A stretch of DNA of 10,948 bases from Rhodospirillales bacterium (GTDB taxonomy: Bacteria; Pseudomonadota; Alphaproteobacteria; Rhodospirillales_A; Casp-alpha2): positions 1 through 10,948 of the forward strand of contig JAESSX010000149.1 of assembly GCA_016763915.1 (NCBI GenBank). Reading direction: 5' to 3'. A program made the translations under genes and the position numbers. This document shows, piece by piece, positions 1 through 6,290 of the stretch (positions are counted from its first letter, which is position 1; each line of letters opens with the position of its first letter). The notes under the pieces are model-generated. The model was not told the origin of the DNA. It saw only the letters and a list, made by a program, of their open reading frames with translations, and did no database searches.

Positions 1-159
1 CATGATTTCGCCGAAATAGGCGATTTCACGCTCGTTCAGGGTGTCCGGCGATTGCATGAACATATCCGTGACTTCGCGGAGCAGTTTCTGGCGCCCCTCT
101 TCGGAATTTTCCTTTGTCAGACGGGCTAGGCCTTCCAGATGGGTTAATTTGTCATCCAC
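1..159 (-). CDS. DUF2336 family protein, N-terminal fragment (runs off the left edge)
   Basis: The minus strand is open from a GTG codon at 159 to the window edge, giving 53 residues that begin MDDKLTHLEGLARLTKENSE and continue with a stretch reading LLREVTDMFMQSPDTLNERE. The pattern of 'LARL...S.EGR..LL..VTD.F......L.ERE...F.EI' resembles the start of DUF2336 proteins, alphaproteobacterial helical-repeat proteins of unknown role. GTG 159 is chosen because an in-frame TGA lies three codons upstream and an AAGAG-like Shine-Dalgarno sequence sits about 11 bases before it. An upstream ATG in another frame closes after five codons. The rest of the protein lies outside the window, so the family call rests on this short segment and is moderately sure. 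The gene diverges from argC. Confidence 0.65.
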   Translation of the reverse strand, partial: MDDKLTHLEGLARLTKENSEEGRQKLLREVTDMFMQSPDTLNEREIAYFGEIM

Positions 160-422
160 GATATTTCATCTCTTAATTCCTGAATCGTTACGCCCCATCC
201 TCAATTTCTTTAATACGCAAGGAAAGGGCGTGAGATAGTAATCGAAAATTACCGGTCAATCTACCGGGCGGGGGGATCGATTATGGAGTTTATCATCGAT
301 TATTCCGGGGGGGCCCAAGGCCGTCGTGGTTGCGGAGCGGGGGAATCCGGTATAAAGACGAGCGGAATTTGATGGCGTTTTGTCTGCCCTTAATTTTAAA
401 AAAATCCTGCTATTGAAATTTC

Positions 423-458
423 ATGCGACAGGACCAGCTTTCTTTGAAGGAACGTTAA
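423..458 (+). CDS. possible 11-residue leader peptide of argC (speculative)
   Basis: ATG at 423 opens an 11-codon frame, [11 protein letters not shown], ending in TAA at 456-458. It contains two arginine codons, CGA as codon 2 and CGT as the last codon before the stop. It ends only five bases before the left arm of the terminator-like hairpin upstream of argC. That geometry is what a transcription attenuator with a leader peptide looks like. Against it: I see no Shine-Dalgarno sequence before the ATG, two arginine codons are not a strong run, and I could not find a clear competing antiterminator helix. It may simply be a chance ORF. Confidence 0.18.
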   Translation: MRQDQLSLKER

Positions 459-462
459 TAGC

Positions 463-516
463 CGGACCAGTTATTTGCCCCAGGATTGGGCGTCCTTCGG
501 GGGCGTCCGTTTTTTT
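463..516 (+). terminator. terminator-like hairpin with T7 tract in the argC leader
   Basis: An outer helix pairs CGGAC (463-467) with GTCCG (505-509). An inner helix pairs GCCCCAGGA (477-485) with the segment 493-504, with a small TCG bulge and the loop TTGGGCG. A nine-base internal loop on the left arm (468-476) separates the two helices. The outer helix is followed directly by seven T residues (510-516). The argC start codon is 24 bases further on. It may end a short upstream transcript, or act as a conditional terminator for argC. The unpaired left internal loop makes the fold less certain than a textbook terminator. Confidence 0.42.
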
Positions 517-540
517 GGGCCTGCTCAAGGAATAGGGAAC

Positions 541-1488
541 ATGAGCGCAAAAGTTTTCATCGACGGCGAAGTCGGCACCACCGGGCTGCAGATCAGGGCG
601 CGGCTGGACGGGCGCGGCGATGTCGAAGTCATCAGCCTGTCCGAGGAAAGCCGGAAAGACCCGGCCGCCCGGGCCGACATGCTGAACGCCGCCGATCTGG
701 CGATTTTGTGTCTGCCCGACGACGCCGCGCGCGAAGCCGTCGCCATGATCGAAAACACCGACGTGCGGGTGATCGACGCCTCGACGGCGCACCGGACCGA
801 TGCGGACTGGACCTATGGCTTCCCCGAACTGGAAGGCGCCCAGGCCGGGGTCATTGCCGCCTCGAAGCGGGTCACCAATCCCGGTTGTTACGCGCTGTCA
901 TCGGTGGCGATGATCCACCCGCTGGTGGCGGCCGGGGTGCTGCCGGCCGATCATCCGGTGACCATTAACGCCGTTTCCGGATATTCCGGCGGCGGACGCA
1001 GGATGATCGAAAGTTTCGAGGACAAAGGCGCGCCCGATTATACCGACGAGGCGTTCCGGGTCTACGGATTGACCTTGGCCCACAAGCATGTGCCGGAAAT
1101 CCAGAGCCGCGGCGGCCTGACCCACCGGCCCCTGTTCATGCCCAGTGTCGGGCGCTTCCGTCAGGGCATGATCGTGCAGTTGCCGTTGCAGTTGTGGTCG
1201 TTGCCGGGAACGCCCAGCGCCGAAGACATCCACGACGTGCTGGCCGGCCATTACCGGGACCAGCCTTTGGTTACGGTCGCCGGGTTGGAGGAAACGGCGC
1301 GGATGACCGGTATCCAGCCCGAGGCCGCCAATGGCACCGACGAGCTGCACCTGTACGTTTTCGCCAACAAGACCGGCGGCGGGGACGAGGGCCAAACCGT
1401 GATCATGGCGCTGTTGGACAACTTAGGAAAAGGCGCATCCGGCCAGGCGGTGCAGAATATGAATTTGATGTTGGGATTGAAAGGCTGA
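541..1488 (+). CDS. argC: N-acetyl-gamma-glutamyl-phosphate reductase, short (type 2) form
   Basis: ArgC performs the NADPH-dependent reduction of N-acetyl-glutamyl-5-phosphate to the semialdehyde, the third step of arginine biosynthesis, in the cytoplasm. The product is 315 residues, the length of the shorter ArgC type. An N-terminal Rossmann segment reads [15 protein letters not shown] (residues 4-18). The catalytic cysteine lies in [10 protein letters not shown] (C116). A glycine-rich [13 protein letters not shown] stretch (143-155) and a HKHVPEI motif (181-187), which should carry the active-site histidine, follow. ATG 541 is chosen over an in-frame ATG at 475: it has AAGGA and AGGGA sequences just upstream, and homologous proteins begin at this point, whereas the extension would be encoded by the hairpin region. 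The next gene starts three bases after the stop, so the two are very likely cotranscribed. Confidence 0.96.
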   Translation: MSAKVFIDGEVGTTGLQIRARLDGRGDVEVISLSEESRKDPAARADMLNAADLAILCLPDDAAREAVAMIENTDVRVIDASTAHRTDADWTYGFPELEGAQAGVIAASKRVTNPGCYALSSVAMIHPLVAAGVLPADHPVTINAVSGYSGGGRRMIESFEDKGAPDYTDEAFRVYGLTLAHKHVPEIQSRGGLTHRPLFMPSVGRFRQGMIVQLPLQLWSLPGTPSAEDIHDVLAGHYRDQPLVTVAGLEETARMTGIQPEAANGTDELHLYVFANKTGGGDEGQTVIMALLDNLGKGASGQAVQNMNLMLGLKG

Positions 1489-1491
1489 TTG

Positions 1492-1911
1492 ATGTTTGCC
1501 GATAATTTTGAAGACCTGGTTTCCAAGTGCGTGATGTCGGGGTTTCCGCACCGCATGCTGTACGTTTTTATCCGCGCCGCGTTTACCGAGGAAGACGGGG
1601 AAACCGTCGGCGCGGTGCAGATTCTGTTCGACGCCCATCAACCGGTGCAGGTGGGATTAAACATGGCGGAAGTGTGCGCCACCGCGGACGCGCAAAACAG
1701 CGGCTGGAATTTCGTCGTCGTCGGCATCGCCAAGAATTCCGACGCCAGCCTGCCGAGCGAGGATCAGGCCAAGGCGTTTCTGGCCGATATGCGTGAAAAA
1801 GTCCTGGTTGGCGACATCGGCGACTTCGCCTTCCTCGACCGGGACGGCCAACCCGTCGCCGTTGAAACCGAAGAGGTTCCGGAGGACAGCAAAGGGGAGA
1901 TTCTGCATTAA
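1492..1911 (+). CDS. conserved-looking hypothetical protein in an argC operon
   Basis: This is a 139-residue acidic, soluble protein that I do not recognise. It has no signal peptide or membrane segment and no motif I can name. The start ATG 1492 lies three bases after the argC stop, with AAGG seven bases upstream; a TTG immediately before it (1489) is also in frame but is the less likely start. The sequence has regular alternating hydrophobic strands (for example MLYVFIRAAF near residue 22 and GWNFVVVGIAK near residue 71), consistent with a compact alpha/beta fold. The C-terminal 25 residues are rich in Glu and Asp. Its coding bias matches its neighbours. Tight linkage to argC suggests co-expression, but arginine-related function is only a guess. 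Confidence 0.8.
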   Translation: MFADNFEDLVSKCVMSGFPHRMLYVFIRAAFTEEDGETVGAVQILFDAHQPVQVGLNMAEVCATADAQNSGWNFVVVGIAKNSDASLPSEDQAKAFLADMREKVLVGDIGDFAFLDRDGQPVAVETEEVPEDSKGEILH

Positions 1912-1912
1912 A

Positions 1913-1928
1913 GCGCCGGCAACGGCGT
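1913..1928. terminator. small convergent hairpin between 1492-1911 gene and the EAL gene
   Basis: CGCCG (1914-1918) pairs with CGGCG (1923-1927) around a GCAA tetraloop, just after the stop of the upstream gene and 37 bases from the stop of the convergent gene. A proper T tract is missing on the plus strand. On the minus strand the hairpin is followed by CTTTAA, a poor U tract. It is probably a weak or Rho-assisted end for one or both convergent transcripts. Confidence 0.35.
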
Positions 1929-1964
1929 TCGCCCCTCTCGCCCATAAAAACCCCCAATAATTTC

Positions 1965-3170
1965 TTACCAGGTGGGCCGGCTTTCAATCAGTTCCAGGAT
2001 CTGGTCCTGGGCAAGCGGTCTCGACATGTAATAGCCCTGGCCGTACTGGCAGCCCAGTTCGCGCAAAGCGTCCATCTGCGTTTTTTCCTCGATGCCTTCG
2101 GCGATAATGTCCATTTCCAGGGCCAGCGCCAGTTGGACGATGGAACGGACGATCCGGTTGCTGGGTTCCGATTTATCCATGTTGACGACGAAGGAACGGT
2201 CGATTTTAAGCGTATCCAGCGGGAATTGGTGCAGGTAGCTGAGGCTGGAATAGCCGGTGCCGAAATCGTCAATGGCCAGCAAAATGCCGAGGGCTTTAAG
2301 CTTTTTCAGGGCGTTCGCCGCATGGTCCGGGTTTTCCATCATCAGGGATTCGGTGATTTCCAGCTTGACCGTCTTGGGGTCCGCGCCGCTTTGTTCGATG
2401 ATGCCGGCCAGCAGGTCGATTTCGTCCAGGTCGGCCAGTTGCATGCCCGAGACATTGACGCTCATGAACGGCGCAGGCAGGTCGGGAAAGGCCTGGGCAA
2501 AGCTGGTGTGAAACAGTTTCTGGGCTTGCAGGCCCTTTTCCAATGCGAAGCGGCCGAGTTCGATGATCAGGCCCGTCGCTTCGGCCAAAGGGATAAACTC
2601 TGCCGGCGAGATATAACCGTCTTCTTTTTTCCATCGCATCAAGGCCTCGAAACCGGCGATGTGTCCGCCGTCCAGGGTCGCGATGGGCTGGTAATGCATT
2701 TCGAATTCTTCGGCTTCGAGACCCCGGCGCAAGTCCCGTTCGCTATGGATTCTCTCAAAGGCGAGGACGCGGATTTCTTCCAGCGAGGTGTCGAAACCAT
2801 CCGGTTGGGCCTTGATGCCGGACATCTGGCGCTGGGCGTCGCGAAACCGCGCCAGAACGATCCTCAACAACAGGTCCATCATCGGGTCTTTGGATGTCAG
2901 CGGTTGAATGAACCGGGAGCGCTGGATTTCGATGACTTCGGTGTCGACTTTTGCGGTCACCGTCGCCGAACGGGGCGCGTCGTCGATCATCGACATTTCA
3001 CCGAAGATTTCACCGACGCCGAGTTCGGCGATGACAAGGGTTTCGCCGTCTTTCGGGATGGAAACCTCGACGCCGCCGCTTTCGATGAAATAAGCGTGCC
3101 GCCCGCGGTCGCCGATGCGGAAGATTTCTTCTCCGGCGGCGAAATTCCTTGATGAAATGAATTCGGGCAT
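1965..3170 (-). CDS. cyclic-nucleotide-binding domain / EAL domain c-di-GMP phosphodiesterase
   Basis: This 401-residue cytoplasmic protein joins a cyclic-nucleotide-binding domain (about 5-115) to an EAL domain (about 145-395), with no transmembrane part and no GGDEF domain. The phosphate-binding cassette reads FGEMSMIDDAPRSATVTA (56-73), keeping the Glu (E58) and the Arg-Ser-Ala (67-69) used by CRP-type cAMP sensors. The EAL domain keeps its metal and catalytic residues: E175 in FEALMRW, N239 in SVNVSG, E271 in EITE, D301-D302 in DDFGTGYSSL, K322 in LKID, E358 in AEGIE and Q378 in QGYYMSRP. It should therefore hydrolyse c-di-GMP to pGpG. Bdellovibrio Bd1971, a cAMP-sensing EAL phosphodiesterase, has the same architecture. 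Start ATG 3170 has GGAAGG four bases upstream. Whether the ligand here is cAMP, cGMP or another nucleotide cannot be read from the sequence. Confidence 0.95.
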   Translation of the reverse strand: MPEFISSRNFAAGEEIFRIGDRGRHAYFIESGGVEVSIPKDGETLVIAELGVGEIFGEMSMIDDAPRSATVTAKVDTEVIEIQRSRFIQPLTSKDPMMDLLLRIVLARFRDAQRQMSGIKAQPDGFDTSLEEIRVLAFERIHSERDLRRGLEAEEFEMHYQPIATLDGGHIAGFEALMRWKKEDGYISPAEFIPLAEATGLIIELGRFALEKGLQAQKLFHTSFAQAFPDLPAPFMSVNVSGMQLADLDEIDLLAGIIEQSGADPKTVKLEITESLMMENPDHAANALKKLKALGILLAIDDFGTGYSSLSYLHQFPLDTLKIDRSFVVNMDKSEPSNRIVRSIVQLALALEMDIIAEGIEEKTQMDALRELGCQYGQGYYMSRPLAQDQILELIESRPTW

Positions 3171-3197
3171 TCCGCCTTCCTATCGGCAACCCCCAGT

Positions 3198-3227
3198 TTT
3201 ATATTTAAAGCACATTTTGCGGGACAA
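3198..3227 (-). promoter_or_regulatory. candidate sigma-70 promoter of the cNMP-EAL gene
   Basis: On the minus strand TTGTCC (3222-3227) and TATAAA (3198-3203) are separated by 18 bases. The -10 matches the consensus at five of six positions and the -35 at four. Transcription would start near 3191, about 20 bases before the start codon and just upstream of the GGAAGG ribosome-binding site. The gene may thus have its own promoter even though it lies downstream of parE. Confidence 0.45.
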
Positions 3228-3239
3228 GGGAATGCAGGG

Positions 3240-3287
3240 GCCGGCCTTTCCCCCAGAGAGCGGGGGCCGGCCGGCGCCAGGGGCGCC
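3240..3287. repeat. two adjacent GC-rich dyads between parE and the EAL gene
   Basis: The first dyad pairs GCCGGCC (3240-3246) with GGCCGGC (3269-3275), and inside it CCCCC (3250-3254) with GGGGG (3262-3266) around an AGAGAGC loop; a TTT/CC internal loop separates the helices. The second is a perfect GGCGCC (3273-3278), AGG, GGCGCC (3282-3287). They overlap by three bases (3273-3275), so they compete. Neither is followed by a T tract on either strand, so a classic intrinsic terminator for parE is not shown. They may slow or block read-through from parE towards the EAL gene. Confidence 0.4.
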
Positions 3288-3399
3288 GTCATCGGCTTGG
3301 TTCAGAACGATCCGACGATGTTCCTGCACGGTTCGGGACAGGAAAACCATGGGATGATCGCCGGCGCCTCCTTCGCCGCTTATGGTTCCTTGAGGGGCC

Positions 3400-5505
3400 T
3401 CAGATGTCGATTTGATCAACGAATTGGGCATGTTCCTGAATGAACCGGAAGCGCAGTTCCGGTTTTTTGCCCATCAGGCTGTCCACCAGTTTCGATGTTT
3501 CCTTGGCTTCGATAATGTCCTCGTCGGAATGGCGCGGCGGCACGGTGACCCGCAGCAGAGTTCGGGTCGCCGGGTCCATGGTGGTTTCCTTCAACTGCTT
3601 GGGCGGCATTTCGCCTAAGCCCTTGAAGCGGCTGATGTCGATTTTGCCTTTGCCGGTGAATTCCTTTTTCATCAGTTCATCCTTGTGGGCGTCGTCGCGG
3701 GCATACATCGTCCGGGCCCCCTGGGTGATGCGGTAAAGCGGCGGCATGGCAAGGTAAAGGTTACCATTTTCAATAAGTTGCGGCATTTCCTTAAAGAAGA
3801 ACGTCATCAACAGGGAGGCGATATGGGCGCCGTCCACGTCGGCGTCGGTCATGATGATTACGCGCTCGTAGCGAAGGTCGTCGGGCATGAAATTGTCGCC
3901 GATGCCGCAGCCCAGGGCCTCGATCAGATCTCTCAGTTCCTGGTTGGCCCGGATCTTGTCGAGCGACGCGCTGGCGACGTTGAGTATCTTGCCGCGCAGC
4001 GGCAGCACGGCCTGGGTCTTGCGTTGGCGTCCCGATTTCGCGGAGCCACCGGCGCTGTCACCCTCGACCAGGAAAATTTCCGTGCCTTCGGCGGTCGACG
4101 CCGTGCAGTCGGTCAGCTTGCCGGGAAGGCGAAGGCGTTTGGTCGCTGATTGGCGTTTCATTTTCTTGTCGTGGCGGCGCTTGAGGCGCATTTCGGCGCG
4201 TTCGATCACGTGTTCGAGAATCGCCCGGGCATTGTTGGGGGACGCCGACAGCCAGTGGTCGAAATGATCGCCAAGCGAGGATTCCACCAGCTTCTGGGCT
4301 TCCGCGTTGGACAACCGATCCTTGGTCTGGCCCTGGAACTGAGGGTCCCTGATGAACAGCGACAACATGATACAGGCGTCGCCGACAACGTCGTCGGCGG
4401 TGATTTTGGAAGCCTGCTTGTTGTTGGTGAGCTCTCCGTAGGTACGCAATCCCTTGGCCAGCGCGCCGCGCAGGCCCAATTCATGGGTGCCGCCCTGGGG
4501 CGTCGGCACGGTGTTGCAGTAGGAATTGAAAAAGCCGTCTTCGTCGAGCGGCCAGGCGACGGCCCATTCCAGCTTGCCGCTGCCGTTGAGCTGGGTGCGC
4601 CCGGCGAACGGCACCTCCGTCAGGGCCTTGCGTCCGGCCAGCTTGGAGATCAGGAAATCTTCCAGACCGCCGGGGAAGTGCAGGGTTTCCTCAGGCGGCG
4701 CGCCGTCTTCGGGTCTTAACAGCTTAGGGTCGCAGGACCAGCGGATTTCCACGCCCCGGAACAGGTAGGCTTTTGATCTGGCCATGCGGTACAGCGTCGC
4801 CGGGCGGAAATGGGTGTGGGCGCCGAAAATCTTGGCATCGGCGTGAAAAATGATCGTCGTGCCGCGGCGGTTGTTGACGGCGCCTTCCTTTTTCAGCGGC
4901 CCTTGCGGATTGCCGCACGCGTACGATTGCGACCACAGCATCTTGTCCCGCGCCACTTCGACCCGGAGATGGTCGGACAGCGCATTGACCACGGACAGGC
5001 CGACACCGTGCAGACCGCCGGAGGTTTCGTAAGAGTCGCCGGAAAACTTGCCGCCGGAATGAAGCGTCGTCAGGATAACCTCGAGCGCCGATTTGCCCTT
5101 GAATTTGGGGTGTGAATCGACGGGGATGCCGCGCCCGTTGTCGACCACGGTGAGGGTCTGGTCTTCGGCCAGATGGATGTCGATGCGGTTGGCGTGTCCG
5201 GCCACGGCTTCGTCCATGGCGTTGTCGATGATTTCCGCCGCCAGATGATGCAGGGCGCGCTCGTCGGTGCCGCCGATATACATGCCCGGGCGCCGGCGCA
5301 CCGGCTCCAGGCCTTCCAGGACCTCGATGTCCTTGGCCGAATATCCTTTTTCGGTTTTCGCCCCGGTTTTTCCCTTGGCGGGCGGCGCGGAGGATTGCTT
5401 CGGATTGAGGGACTTCGCGGCCTTGGATGAGGCCTTGCCCTTTGCCGGAGATTTGTTTGCGGATTTGGTCGTGTCTTCGTCCGCGTGATCGAAAAGGTCG
5501 GTCAT
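3400..5505 (-). CDS. parE: DNA topoisomerase IV subunit B
   Basis: ParE is the ATPase subunit that works with ParC to decatenate daughter chromosomes. The product is 701 residues. After a Lys/Ala/Ser/Pro-rich, probably disordered extension (about 12-53), the GHKL ATPase domain shows MYIGGTDERALHHL, E91 and N95 in EIIDNAMDEA, D122 in VDNGRGIPVD and GLHGVG (164-169). The transducer domain carries K395 in QTKDRL. The TOPRIM domain has VEGDSAGGSA (480-489) with E481 and TDADVDGAH (553-561) with the metal-binding aspartates. The absence of the insert seen in many GyrB proteins, together with the MYIGGTDERALHHL signature, supports ParE rather than GyrB. Start ATG 5505 has only a weak GGAA element upstream. 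It diverges from the thioesterase gene. All catalytic residues are present, so it should be functional. Confidence 0.96.
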   Translation of the reverse strand: MTDLFDHADEDTTKSANKSPAKGKASSKAAKSLNPKQSSAPPAKGKTGAKTEKGYSAKDIEVLEGLEPVRRRPGMYIGGTDERALHHLAAEIIDNAMDEAVAGHANRIDIHLAEDQTLTVVDNGRGIPVDSHPKFKGKSALEVILTTLHSGGKFSGDSYETSGGLHGVGLSVVNALSDHLRVEVARDKMLWSQSYACGNPQGPLKKEGAVNNRRGTTIIFHADAKIFGAHTHFRPATLYRMARSKAYLFRGVEIRWSCDPKLLRPEDGAPPEETLHFPGGLEDFLISKLAGRKALTEVPFAGRTQLNGSGKLEWAVAWPLDEDGFFNSYCNTVPTPQGGTHELGLRGALAKGLRTYGELTNNKQASKITADDVVGDACIMLSLFIRDPQFQGQTKDRLSNAEAQKLVESSLGDHFDHWLSASPNNARAILEHVIERAEMRLKRRHDKKMKRQSATKRLRLPGKLTDCTASTAEGTEIFLVEGDSAGGSAKSGRQRKTQAVLPLRGKILNVASASLDKIRANQELRDLIEALGCGIGDNFMPDDLRYERVIIMTDADVDGAHIASLLMTFFFKEMPQLIENGNLYLAMPPLYRITQGARTMYARDDAHKDELMKKEFTGKGKIDISRFKGLGEMPPKQLKETTMDPATRTLLRVTVPPRHSDEDIIEAKETSKLVDSLMGKKPELRFRFIQEHAQFVDQIDI

Positions 5506-5611
5506 ATTTTTTTATTCCAAATCGGCCGACGCCCGTTGGGCGCCCGTTTGCGTATATTTAAGGATTTTTGCCGGCCCTTACCACCGGCCGTTTCCAATAT
5601 GGTGCGATTGT

Positions 5612-5640
5612 CTTATAGGCCATTATACAGTATCTATAAG
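5612..5640. promoter_or_regulatory. inverted repeat and -10 element between parE and the thioesterase gene
   Basis: CTTATAG (5612-5618) and CTATAAG (5634-5640) form a perfect 7-bp inverted repeat, 22 bases centre to centre, which is about two helical turns. Between the arms lies a perfect TATAAT (-10) on the minus strand (5622-5627), which would start transcription of parE about 110 bases upstream of its ATG; no good -35 stands at the right distance. On the plus strand TATAAG (5635-5640) or TATAGT (5657-5662) could serve the thioesterase gene. The arrangement suits a shared operator, but no regulator can be named. Confidence 0.35.
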
Positions 5641-5683
5641 CGGATGAATTACAAGATATAGTGTGTTCCGAGGAGGTTTCGCG

Positions 5684-6079
5684 ATGGCCGAAAACACCGA
5701 TAAAGAGCCCAGGGGGGAACTGGCGATCCGCACCCTGGCAATGCCGGCGGACACCAACCCGCACGGCGACATTTTCGGCGGATGGCTGATTTCACAAATG
5801 GATATCGCCGGCGGCATCACCGCCAATGCCCGCGCCCGCGGCCGGGTGGCGACCGTCGCGGTGACCGGTTTTACGTTCCACAAACCGGTGTTGGTGGGCG
5901 ATGTGGTCTGCTGTTACGCCGATATCCGGAAAATCGGCCGCACCTCGATCACCATCGGGGTCGAGGCCTGGGTGCTGCGCCGCGACGAATCCAGCGACCG
6001 CATCAAGGTGACCGAAGGAGTGTTCACCTTCGTCGCCATTGACGACGACGGAAGCCCGCGGTCCGTTACACCGGAGTGA
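5684..6079 (+). CDS. acyl-CoA thioesterase, YciA-type hotdog protein
   Basis: This 131-residue protein is a single hotdog domain of the YciA / acyl-CoA hydrolase family, which cleaves acyl-CoA to free fatty acid and CoA in the cytoplasm. The family signature is clear: MPADTNPHGDIFGGWLISQM (20-39) followed by D40, the position of the catalytic aspartate in YciA, then IAGG. Later come the strands VTGFTFHKPVLVGDVV and TSITIGVEAWVLRR and a FVAIDDDG segment. ATG 5684 is chosen because a strong GAGGAGG lies seven bases upstream; an in-frame ATG at 5663 would put that sequence inside the gene. It diverges from parE and stands alone as a single-gene unit. Substrate chain length cannot be told from the sequence. 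Confidence 0.93.
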   Translation: MAENTDKEPRGELAIRTLAMPADTNPHGDIFGGWLISQMDIAGGITANARARGRVATVAVTGFTFHKPVLVGDVVCCYADIRKIGRTSITIGVEAWVLRRDESSDRIKVTEGVFTFVAIDDDGSPRSVTPE

Positions 6080-6127
6080 GACCGACCCGGGGGAGGGGCG
6101 GGTGGAACGGGCAGGGCCGTATCCCGG

Positions 6128-6211
6128 TCAGGCCACCACCATGAAGGCGTACCCGGCGGCAAATACGAATGTCAGGGCGAGAAGTTCACCGAAGAAGGCT
6201 TTGTTGATCAT
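6128..6211 (-). CDS. small single-pass membrane protein behind a LexA box; SidA-like candidate
   Basis: This ORF encodes 27 residues, beginning MINKAFFGELLALTF and ending AFMVVA. After the first four residues, with K4 the only positive charge, almost everything is hydrophobic (E9 excepted), giving one membrane segment of about 18 residues that runs to the C terminus and should lie N-in. ATG 6211 has AAAGGA (6220-6225) at an ideal eight-base spacing. An exact GTTC-N7-GTTC LexA box sits upstream (6258-6272). Caulobacter SidA is a 29-residue SOS-induced inner-membrane protein that inhibits division through FtsW; this ORF matches in size, topology and regulation, but I cannot claim sequence homology. 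No sequence longer than a few residues ties it to a known family. It is easy to miss in automatic annotation. Confidence 0.68.
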   Translation of the reverse strand: MINKAFFGELLALTFVFAAGYAFMVVA

Positions 6212-6212
6212 G

Positions 6213-6222
6213 GGACCGGTCC
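6213..6222. repeat. perfect 10-bp palindrome overlapping the small gene's Shine-Dalgarno
   Basis: GGACCGGTCC is its own reverse complement and covers half of the AAAGGA ribosome-binding site of the 27-codon gene. It could bind a dimeric protein on DNA or promote mRNA pairing between two copies. It may also be chance. Confidence 0.3.
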
Positions 6223-6229
6223 TTTAAAA

Positions 6230-6243
6230 CGTTGATTTCAACG
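6230..6243. repeat. inverted repeat in the leader of the small SOS gene
   Basis: CGTTGATTTCAACG has 6-bp arms around TT. It lies between the LexA box and the Shine-Dalgarno sequence of the 27-codon gene, and its GTTGA/TCAAC half-sites resemble those of the dyad at 6313-6328. The loop is too short for a full hairpin, so a protein-binding site is the more natural reading. Confidence 0.35.
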
Positions 6244-6257
6244 ACGGCTCAACACTA

Positions 6258-6272
6258 GAACAAAAGAAGAAC
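6258..6272 (-). promoter_or_regulatory. LexA (SOS) box, alphaproteobacterial type
   Basis: Read on the minus strand the sequence is GTTC, seven bases (TTCTTTT), GTTC, an exact match to the direct-repeat LexA site GTTC-N7-GTTC known from Rhizobium, Rhodobacter and Caulobacter. It lies 46 bases upstream of the 27-codon gene. A TCTAGT overlapping its downstream half could be a weak -10, so bound LexA would block it, but no good -35 is visible. The plus-strand gene starts 147 bases away on the other side, so control of that gene as well is less likely but possible. Confidence 0.72.
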
Positions 6273-6290
6273 ATTCTTTTTGGGCCAATG

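Larger units (their letters stand above)
160..540. other. 381-base divergent intergenic region, DUF2336 gene to argC
   Basis: This region is less GC-rich than the flanking genes and holds no convincing conventional ORF. For the leftward gene there is a possible sigma-70 promoter: TTGACC (254-259) and TATCTC (232-237) on the minus strand with a 16-base spacer, so the -35 is good and the -10 poor. For argC, a TATAAA at 351-356 could be a -10 element, but the best -35 (TTGCGG, 330-335) is only 15 bases away. If that start is used, argC has a leader of nearly 180 bases containing the structure described separately at 423-516. The 9-bp direct repeat ATCGATTAT occurs at 276-284 and 295-303. Confidence 0.4.

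Noticed and set aside
41..238. 65-codon plus-strand frame at the left edge
   Set aside because: It overlaps the DUF2336 coding frame on the other strand, runs into its leader, and has no family resemblance or ribosome-binding site.
475..540. Upstream ATG start for argC giving 22 more residues
   Set aside because: The extension would be coded by the hairpin and T tract, and ArgC proteins begin at the [11 protein letters not shown] segment; the ATG at 541 has the better ribosome-binding site.
2133..3152. 339-codon open frame on the plus strand opposite the EAL gene
   Set aside because: Antisense shadow of the cNMP-EAL gene, whose catalytic residues are all intact; no motif or ribosome-binding site of its own.
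6085..6120. GC-rich ACCCG...CGGGT repeat between the thioesterase stop and the micropeptide stop as a terminator
   Set aside because: Only five pairs around a nine-base loop and no T tract on either strand.
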